From contig CABZJG010000001.1 in the NCBI GenBank assembly GCA_902525995.1, positions 1 to 36,239 on the forward strand: a stretch of 36,239 nt of DNA, written 5' to 3'. Below, piece by piece: positions 31,960-36,239 of this stretch. This stretch comes from Paracoccaceae bacterium. Lineage in GTDB: Bacteria; Pseudomonadota; Alphaproteobacteria; Rhodobacterales; Rhodobacteraceae. How positions within the stretch are numbered: position 1 is the stretch's first letter; each line of letters opens with the position of its first letter. The notes beneath the pieces are model-generated. The model was not told where the DNA came from and made no database searches. It was given only the letters and a program-made list of their open reading frames with translations. The position numbers were made by a program, and so were the translations under genes.

Positions 31960-32222
31960 TTGGCAATCTGATCGTCGGAACAGCACTGATTTGCATCGTG
32001 CTTTGCTCGTGGCATCTGGCTCAGCAGAATGTCCTTGGCAAAGAACCGTTCGCCAAGCTGATCGGCCTCACTTATGGCGTAATGTCGATGGGCGCTGTGG
32101 CATGGCTGTTTGCCCCCATGCTGCCCTTTGAGGACATTGGTGTTCCTCTGTTTGCCGGAGGGTTGGCCGTAAACTTGCTGTTCATCTCACTCCGCCTGCA
32201 CCGGCTTTACGAACACTCTTAA
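31956..32222 (+). CDS. Second small membrane protein of the lysis cassette
   Basis: The 88-aa protein has three probable membrane segments (about 3-21, 36-54 and 60-78) and a short basic end (R-L-H-R-L-Y-E-H-S). It overlaps the holin-like gene by four bases. It may be an antiholin, a second holin, or a pinholin-like partner; sequence alone does not decide. A terminator follows its stop. Confidence 0.65.
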   Translation: MIGNLIVGTALICIVLCSWHLAQQNVLGKEPFAKLIGLTYGVMSMGAVAWLFAPMLPFEDIGVPLFAGGLAVNLLFISLRLHRLYEHS

Positions 32223-32245
32223 CCCAAAATTCATCTGCCTATCCC

Positions 32246-32268
32246 GCCCGCCTCTGAGCGGGCTTTTT
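32246..32268 (+). terminator. Intrinsic terminator between the holin-like and endolysin genes
   Basis: GCCCGC (32246-32251) pairs with GCGGGC (32258-32263) over a six-base loop, followed by TTTTT. It lies just before the endolysin ribosome binding site (GGAGG), so it may lower endolysin expression relative to upstream genes. Confidence 0.7.
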
Positions 32269-32285
32269 GCTTTGGAGGAACGGCC

Positions 32286-33080
32286 ATGAGAAAACGTGAC
32301 GTTCAAATGCTGCTCGCTCAGGCGGGCCTATACAACGGCGGCATCGAAGGAATCGACGGCCCTCAAACCCCCAGGGCGGTTGACACCGCGCTGGGTGGGG
32401 TCGGTGCCCGATGGTCCAAGAAACGCCGCCTGATTGGTGCTGCGCAGAAAATCTTGAACGACCTCGGGTTCGAGGCCGGAACGGTTGACGGCTATGCCGG
32501 TCACAACACCAAGGAAGCGCTCGCCGGGTGGCACTATGAGAGAGTTCATGGTCGCCGCGAGGAAGTGGACCGCACCGCGTCCAGCCATTACCTCGGCAAA
32601 TCCTCCCCGCTACCTTTCCAACGTGACGTGGAAACCTTCTATGGCCGTCCCGGGGATCAGATCAAATACCGACTGGCACGTGTCGAATTGCCGTTCAAGC
32701 TGCGGATCGACTACAACCTGCGCCAGTCTGTGAGCCGCTTGACAGTTCACGAGAAATGCGCTCAGCCCCTCGAAAACGCGCTGATCGCCGTCCACAAGCA
32801 CTACGGCATGGAGCGGATGCGTTCGCTGGGCATCGACCGCTACGCCGGCGGATACAACCATCGCCGGATGCGTGGCGGATCGAAATGGTCGATGCACGCC
32901 TATGGCTGCGCCGTTGACTTCTACGCGGCCCCGAATGGCTTGCGGATGAAATGTCCCGAGGCGTTGTTCTGCGGTCCTGAATATCGTGACTTCCTCGACA
33001 TCATGGAAGATCACGGATGGCTACCCGCGATCCGCCTGTGGGGCAAGGACGCGATGCACTTCCAAATGGCGAGGCTGTGA
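32286..33080 (+). CDS. Endolysin: peptidoglycan-binding plus M15 zinc peptidase
   Basis: The 264-aa enzyme cuts peptide crosslinks in peptidoglycan. The N-terminal 1-85 region holds two peptidoglycan-binding-like units (GLYNGGIEGIDGPQTPRAV and EAGTVDGYAGHNTKEAL). The C-terminal M15 domain carries SKWSMHAYGCAVDF (199-212) and DAMHF (255-259), giving the zinc ligands H204, D211 and H258 by the S-x-H-x-x-G-x-A-x-D pattern. No signal peptide is present, so export needs the holin. TTTGGAGG lies upstream of the ATG. Complete and typical. Confidence 0.92.
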   Translation: MRKRDVQMLLAQAGLYNGGIEGIDGPQTPRAVDTALGGVGARWSKKRRLIGAAQKILNDLGFEAGTVDGYAGHNTKEALAGWHYERVHGRREEVDRTASSHYLGKSSPLPFQRDVETFYGRPGDQIKYRLARVELPFKLRIDYNLRQSVSRLTVHEKCAQPLENALIAVHKHYGMERMRSLGIDRYAGGYNHRRMRGGSKWSMHAYGCAVDFYAAPNGLRMKCPEALFCGPEYRDFLDIMEDHGWLPAIRLWGKDAMHFQMARL

Positions 33081-33082
33081 CC

Positions 33083-33364
33083 ATGCTCCGACTGCTCAGA
33101 AAATGGGTGCTCGGCGGCAACTCCGACAAACGCGAGGGCGCTTGGTTCATCTTCATTGTGGTGAACGTGATCTTGTTCTTCGCCGTTTGGAAGGAAAGCA
33201 CCGGGGTAGATATGCCCCAGACATGGGCGTTCCTGATTATCGCTTGGCCTGCAACGGTCACCGCTGTGATCGGCGTCCATGTTCAACATTTCCACGCACA
33301 GGCACAGGCCGGCCGCGCCCGAGCCGAGATGGAAGGTGATTACGATGATCTCATTGGCGGGTAG
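33083..33364 (+). CDS. Small membrane protein of the lysis region
   Basis: The 93-aa protein has two membrane segments (about 20-38 and 48-66) and a charged C-terminus (H-F-H-A-Q-A-Q-A-G-R-A-R-A-E-M-E). The start at 33083 lies two bases after the endolysin stop; the longer frame upstream runs inside the endolysin gene and is not used. It overlaps the Rz-like gene by 20 bases. It could be a holin or a membrane partner of the spanins. Confidence 0.6.
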   Translation: MLRLLRKWVLGGNSDKREGAWFIFIVVNVILFFAVWKESTGVDMPQTWAFLIIAWPATVTAVIGVHVQHFHAQAQAGRARAEMEGDYDDLIGG

Positions 33365-33722
33365 CATATTCACCAAGTTTCTCTTTCGGAACCGAACCAC
33401 GAGCGTCATCAGCGCATTCATTATTGCCGCTTTGGCGCTGTTCACCTGGCATCAGATCGACAAGCGCAGCGCCGTTCGCCAAGCGGTGATCGAGTATGTT
33501 GCTGATACCGAGATCAAGGTGCTGCAAGACCAGATCAAAGAAGCCAACCGCCGTGCGGCCATTGCCTCCGAGGCGCAAGCGCGTCTCGAAGAGCGCCTTC
33601 AAGTCGCAGAAGGCGAGGCACGCCGCATTGCCCGAGAAATCGAACAGTATGAGGCCGAAAATGAGATCAATCCTGATAGTGTTGTCGATAGCGGCCTTTT
33701 GCTCCGGCTGCGCGGGAATTGA
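33345..33722 (+). CDS. Rz-like inner-membrane spanin
   Basis: The 125-aa protein has an N-terminal membrane anchor (about 18-37: T-S-V-I-S-A-F-I-I-A-A-L-A-L-F) and a long coiled-coil helix (about 45-110, rich in Ala, Glu, Arg and Gln). This is the layout of inner-membrane spanins (Rz), which link to an outer-membrane lipoprotein and fuse the two membranes at lysis. The start at 33345 is preferred. Its end overlaps the Rz1-like gene by 62 bases, as in many phages. Confidence 0.75.
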   Translation: MISLAGSIFTKFLFRNRTTSVISAFIIAALALFTWHQIDKRSAVRQAVIEYVADTEIKVLQDQIKEANRRAAIASEAQARLEERLQVAEGEARRIAREIEQYEAENEINPDSVVDSGLLLRLRGN

Positions 33723-33972
33723 CCAGCGGCTTGAACAAGCTGCCGAAACCCAAGGCCAGCTTGAAGCCACCCGCACGCTTCCCGATCTGCCCGCTCAATG
33801 TCGGCGCCTGATCCGCAGCGGCGTGCAGACCGGAGACCGCTTGGACACGGCCTTGCTCAAAACCGATGCGGCACTCGCCCGACAACATGAACTCACGCGG
33901 CTCTGTGCCGCTTGGTATGACGAACTGCGCGAAGGTTTCGCCAACGACGAGACGCCTCCGGGCCCGTCCTAG
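33661..33972 (+). CDS. Rz1-like outer-membrane lipoprotein spanin
   Basis: The 103-aa product begins MRSILIVLSIAAFCSGCAGI, a lipoprotein signal with a lipobox-like S-G-C (a little unusual at -3, where Cys stands), followed by a helical and Pro-containing mature region. It starts inside the Rz-like gene in another frame (GAGG upstream). Together they should form the spanin complex. A longer start at 33649 would add four residues. Confidence 0.7.
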   Translation: MRSILIVLSIAAFCSGCAGIDQRLEQAAETQGQLEATRTLPDLPAQCRRLIRSGVQTGDRLDTALLKTDAALARQHELTRLCAAWYDELREGFANDETPPGPS

Positions 33973-34066
33973 AACAGCGTGGATCGCGGCTGGTGTGGCT
34001 GCTTGATCCCGCTGCTAGGGGCGTGGTCCGCGCAGGCAGAGGCGCGTTGACAGACACCCCCTAGAT

Positions 34067-34102
34067 GCCCCCTCAGCCCGTTTGGGTTGAGGGGGCTTTT
34101 TT
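34067..34102 (+). terminator. Strong intrinsic terminator at the end of the late operon
   Basis: The stem GCCCCCTCAGCCC (34067-34079) pairs with GGGTTGAGGGGGC (34084-34096), with one G-U pair and a GTTT loop, and is followed by six T. It ends transcription of the lysis genes and separates them from the convergent hicAB operon. Confidence 0.88.
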
Positions 34103-34126
34103 CGTTTGGGGGTGATGGTGAATAAC

Positions 34127-34399
34127 TCAGCGGGTTTTGTCTTGTGCTGAGCGTTGTCCAGCTTGGAAGGCTTGCTCTAGCGCCCGAGAAACCTCGCCTG
34201 CGGTATTGGACGAAAACCCATATTTTGAACGCTCGTTACGGCCAGAGATCAGGATTCGCGCGAACTCTTTGAAAATCTGGTTTCGAGCTTCACGGTCTGC
34301 CCGCTCTAAGGGGGCCGAGGTAGTCAACAACGAGCACTCTTTCAAAGAAACCGTCCGCAGTCGCTGATAAAGCGGGTGATCCTGCATCCTGCCCATCAT
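34127..34399 (-). CDS. Small unknown gene downstream of hicB
   Basis: The 90-aa basic protein (M-M-G-R-M-Q-D-H-P-L-Y-Q-R-L-R) is not known to me. It is predicted helical, soluble, and has no clear helix-turn-helix. It begins eight bases after the hicB stop with TAGGAGGA, which includes the hicB stop codon, so it is co-transcribed with hicAB. It may be a phage accessory gene or a third part of the toxin-antitoxin operon. Confidence 0.6.
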   Translation of the reverse strand: MMGRMQDHPLYQRLRTVSLKECSLLTTSAPLERADREARNQIFKEFARILISGRNERSKYGFSSNTAGEVSRALEQAFQAGQRSAQDKTR

Positions 34400-34407
34400 C
34401 GCTCCTC

Positions 34408-34815
34408 CTACCAGCTACCGGCGATCTCTTTGCGAGCGGCACTTGCCAAAAAGGCCGAGCGGTTCATCCCACGCGATTTGGCCGCATCGTCAATGGCCTC
34501 CAACAACCCCGGGTCAATCGAGATGTTGACACGTTTGGGTGACCCCATATCCGAGATCAAAGGCACATAAGCCAAAGTTGCGCCGTCCCGCCATTCAGCA
34601 AGGTCAGGGTCGGTCTCGATCTGCTGGGTGTCTCGTGGCTCTGGAATAGTCTCACCATCTTCCGACATTCCCTCAACATGGAAGGCCAGCGCCTCACGGG
34701 CCAGACGCAGCGCGTCGTCAATCGTATCCCCTTGGGTTACGCAACCGGGGAAGTCCGGGAAGCTGACGCCAAAGCCCGGAGTGTCATCAGTGTGGACAAA
34801 CGCAACGTAGTGCAT
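34408..34815 (-). CDS. hicB: HicB-type antitoxin with ribbon-helix-helix domain
   Basis: The 135-aa protein has an N-terminal HicB-like domain (about 5-60: F-V-H-T-D-D-T-P-G-F-G-V-S-F-P-D-F-P-G-C, then A-L-R-L-A-R-E-A-L) that binds and neutralises HicA, and a C-terminal ribbon-helix-helix domain (about 93-130: V-N-I-S-I-D-P-G-L-L-E, then R-S-A-F-L-A-S-A-A-R) that binds the operon operator. The start at 34815 has AAGGAGG upstream. A longer open frame running into hicA exists only because hicA is frameshifted. Size and layout are usual. Confidence 0.88.
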   Translation of the reverse strand: MHYVAFVHTDDTPGFGVSFPDFPGCVTQGDTIDDALRLAREALAFHVEGMSEDGETIPEPRDTQQIETDPDLAEWRDGATLAYVPLISDMGSPKRVNISIDPGLLEAIDDAAKSRGMNRSAFLASAARKEIAGSW

Positions 34816-34825
34816 GATGGCCTCC

Positions 34826-35013
34826 TTATCGCCAGCCCGCTTGTCGGTAGATCGACATAACGGTGCCTTTCTTGATGTCCTTGTTCGGGTCGGGACAGTT
34901 ACACGCCCCGGCTTGGTTGGGTGTTTGAACTGGAAATGATCGCCCTTCGTAGCGACGTGCTGCCAGCCGTCTTTCTCAAGCATCTTGATCAATTTGCGGC
35001 TGTTGCGTTCCAT
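34826..35013 (-). pseudogene. hicA: HicA mRNA interferase toxin, frameshifted
   Basis: The N-terminal part reads MERNSRKLIKMLEKDGWQHV, then G-D-H-F-Q-F-K-H, the HicA dsRBD-like fold with catalytic His, then G-R-V-T-V-P. After this the expected continuation D/H-P-N-K-D-I-K-K-G-T-V-M-S-I-Y-R-Q-A-G-W is found only in the next frame, ending at TAA 34826-34828. A missing base near CCCGACCCGAAC (about 34885-34900) accounts for it. In the shifted frame translation instead runs on into hicB. The toxin is probably inactive. Confidence 0.75.
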
Positions 35014-35036
35014 ATCATCTCCGTTTCTTGTGTTTC

Positions 35037-35065
35037 AATATACACACGAAACAGATTTGAGGCAA
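35037..35065 (-). promoter_or_regulatory. hicAB promoter
   Basis: On the minus strand TTGCCT (35060-35065) and TATATT (35037-35042) are separated by exactly 17 bases, a good sigma-70 type match. The hicA start lies about 24 bases downstream with GGAG before it. Confidence 0.65.
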
Positions 35066-35106
35066 GAGATTTTGCGTATGCTGATACACACAAATTTGCA
35101 CGAAAC
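35038..35106. repeat. Repeated putative HicB operator half-sites
   Basis: ATACACAC occurs at 35040-35047 and 35084-35091. CACGAAAC occurs at 35045-35052 and 35099-35106. One copy of each overlaps the -10/spacer of the hicAB promoter, so they are good candidates for binding by the ribbon-helix-helix domain of HicB. Confidence 0.45.
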
Positions 35107-35223
35107 GTCCCGATCTAAGACGGTTTTGACCGTTTACAGTTTTCTGCTAAGTCATTGATATGTGGCAGTGAACAAATGCGGTACGTTTACAGGGAAATTC
35201 AATGCAATCAGGAGGCTAAGGCC

Positions 35224-35269
35224 GATTGCAAATCCGTGTACACCGGTTCGATTCCGGTACTCGCCTCCA
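35224..35269 (+). other. Prophage attachment site: 3' fragment of tRNA-Cys
   Basis: The stretch holds the anticodon loop TTGCAAA with anticodon GCA (35228-35230), a complete five-pair T-stem ACCGG/CCGGT around loop TTCGATT (35242-35258), the 3' acceptor strand ACTCGCC, discriminator T, and CCA (35267-35269). U73 and GCA are diagnostic of tRNA-Cys. The 5' acceptor, D-arm and a perfect anticodon 5' strand are missing. It is therefore the duplicated 3' end left at the right boundary when a phage integrates into tRNA-Cys. Confidence 0.82.
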
Positions 35270-35362
35270 TTCCTTGAACAACACACCCCGCCTTGCTATT
35301 GCTTCGTTTTATTTTTTCAGTAATTTACATGTCCATTATTTAACTAGAGGGATGTCACAAAA

Positions 35363-35887
35363 ATGAACAACATCAAGGAAGAGGCTTCAAACACAAGCTA
35401 TAGTTCATTCGCAAAGTTATTGCATTGGGGTTTTGTTGTTTTATTCGTCTATGGGATCATCAAACAGGTCGACTCTATCACTCAATTAGAAGACAACGCT
35501 TTGTTGAGATTTGAAGTTTTATTTGCGCTCGCGTTTTTGCTACTGCTGGCAGTACGGTTCATCTATGTTAAAAAAACACAGCGGTCGTCCCTGCCCGAAG
35601 AAACACCCAAAATGCAAAAATTAGCCGCAAAATTGGTGCATTACGGCATGTATGCCTGCCTGGCAGGGATAGCAGGTTCAGGTTTGCTGATCGGCTTCTT
35701 ATATGGGCAAGGGTTTGAAAGCGGGCTTTTGATTGATAGTGTGATTGGACTGCACGAGCTTTCTGTCTCTTTAATCTATTGGCTCATTGGGGTGCATATC
35801 GTTGCTGCTGTCTATCACCGTTTCTTGAAGGACGGTGTTTGGAGTTCGATGGTTCCAGTGTTCAAAGAGCAGAACAAAGAAAGCTAA
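35363..35887 (+). CDS. Cytochrome b561-family membrane protein
   Basis: The 174-aa protein has four membrane helices (about 15-35, 48-68, 92-113, 130-152) with histidines suited to bind two haems b: H21, H93, H131, H145 and H152. This matches bacterial cytochrome b561 (CybB-like) proteins, which move electrons between quinol and other carriers at the inner membrane. GAGGGA lies before the ATG. It is outside the prophage and is host chromosome. A partner reductase is not visible. Confidence 0.85.
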   Translation: MNNIKEEASNTSYSSFAKLLHWGFVVLFVYGIIKQVDSITQLEDNALLRFEVLFALAFLLLLAVRFIYVKKTQRSSLPEETPKMQKLAAKLVHYGMYACLAGIAGSGLLIGFLYGQGFESGLLIDSVIGLHELSVSLIYWLIGVHIVAAVYHRFLKDGVWSSMVPVFKEQNKES

Positions 35888-36090
35888 GCTGAGCCGGCCC
35901 GTTAAACGCCTTCTTACATGGATCAATTGCTCTTAAAGTTTTTGACGTGTGTCGCTAAAAGCATTTTTTTTGATAACCAGCCATTGGCCCATGTCATCAA
36001 GAAAACAATGCGTGCGACGACTATTCTAGTTGACCCGAGGTGTGATATTTTGCCTAGTTGGTAAAATTTTGCGGCTCAGGAGTGCTAAGC

Positions 36091-36239
36091 GTGGCCAATA
36101 GCAACTATTCAATTCTGTTTGAACCCATGAAAATTGGACCCGTGACTGCGCGCAACCGCTTTTTCCAAGTGCCGCATTGCAACGGGATGGGGCATCTAAG
36201 ACCGCAAGCTGATGCAGCCACCCGCGCGATTAAGGCCGA
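36091..36239 (+). CDS. Trimethylamine-dehydrogenase-like FMN oxidoreductase (partial)
   Basis: The first 49 codons, starting GTG at 36091 with AGGAG eight bases upstream, read ILFEPMKIGPVTARNRFFQV, then PHCNGMG. This closely follows the N-terminus of trimethylamine/dimethylamine dehydrogenases of the old-yellow-enzyme family, which bind FMN and oxidise methylated amines. Methylamine use is common in marine Rhodobacterales. The gene runs beyond the window end, so the 4Fe-4S and C-terminal domains are not visible; other N-methyl-compound demethylases of the same family cannot be excluded. Confidence 0.7.
   Translation, partial: MANSNYSILFEPMKIGPVTARNRFFQVPHCNGMGHLRPQADAATRAIKA

Noticed and set aside
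34408..35013. A genuine single 201-aa HicA-HicB fusion gene
   Set aside because: The middle part reads as out-of-frame sequence, the true HicA end exists in the next frame, and hicB has its own strong ribosome binding site.
35209..35269. Complete functional tRNA gene
   Set aside because: No 5' acceptor strand or D-arm is present, and the anticodon stem has a mismatch, so it is only a 3' fragment.
1..36239. CRISPR array, rRNA or full insertion sequence
   Set aside because: No regularly spaced repeats, rRNA-like stretch or intact transposase were seen on either strand.

Overview
The window is the right-hand part of an integrated, tailed (myovirus-type) prophage in an alphaproteobacterium, most likely of the Rhodobacterales/Roseobacter group. 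That host assignment is an inference. It rests on the GC-rich late genes, protein families typical of that group (GpA terminase, lambda-type portal, ParB-methyltransferase fusion, M15 endolysin), and the flanking cytochrome b561 and trimethylamine-dehydrogenase-like genes. The right boundary is visible: a 3' fragment of a tRNA-Cys gene (about 35224-35269) follows the last phage genes and looks like the attachment-site copy left by integration into tRNA-Cys. The intact tRNA, the functional integrase, the repressor and the replication genes are not in the window and should lie to its left.

Layout. 1-7.0 kb is an AT-richer cargo region with signs of a defence island: a 349-aa protein of unknown role on the minus strand, an ApeA-like HEPN protein with an RX4H motif, a small protein built of two repeated halves, and a one-base-overlapping gene pair (a winged-helix-like protein plus a PD-(D/E)XK nuclease) that I cannot assign to a named system. 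Between and after these genes are degenerate intergenic repeats and a broken tyrosine-recombinase fragment (about 6.85-6.96 kb). 7.0-18.0 kb is the DNA-modification, packaging and head module: a displaced gpZ-like gene, a ParB-methyltransferase, small and large terminase, portal, gpW, S49 protease with nested scaffold, decoration protein, capsid, head-tail joining protein and a putative tail-completion protein. 18.0-30.5 kb is a P2-type contractile tail module: spike gpV, PAAR tip, gpW/gp25, gpJ, gpI, collar fibre, fibre-associated protein, sheath, tube, the chaperone pair E/E' with a T TTT TTG slippery site, tape measure, gpU, gpX and gpD. 30.5-31.5 kb has three small lower-GC genes. 31.5-34.0 kb is lysis: holin-like membrane proteins, M15 endolysin and an overlapping Rz/Rz1-type spanin pair. 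A strong terminator follows. 34.1-35.1 kb on the minus strand is a hicAB toxin-antitoxin locus plus a small gene. After the att site come host genes.

How it fits together: a lambda-like head and packaging set is joined to a P2-like contractile tail. Several small lesions suggest decay: an amber codon and probable frame change in an unknown gene, a frameshift in a DUF1353 gene, an amber codon in a staphylococcal-nuclease-like gene, a frameshift in hicA, and a changed glycine in the methyltransferase motif I. The core head, tail and lysis genes look intact, so the element could still make particles, or be recently inactivated. Sequencing error cannot be excluded for the indels. All assignments were made by eye from motifs and family resemblance; no database search was run.
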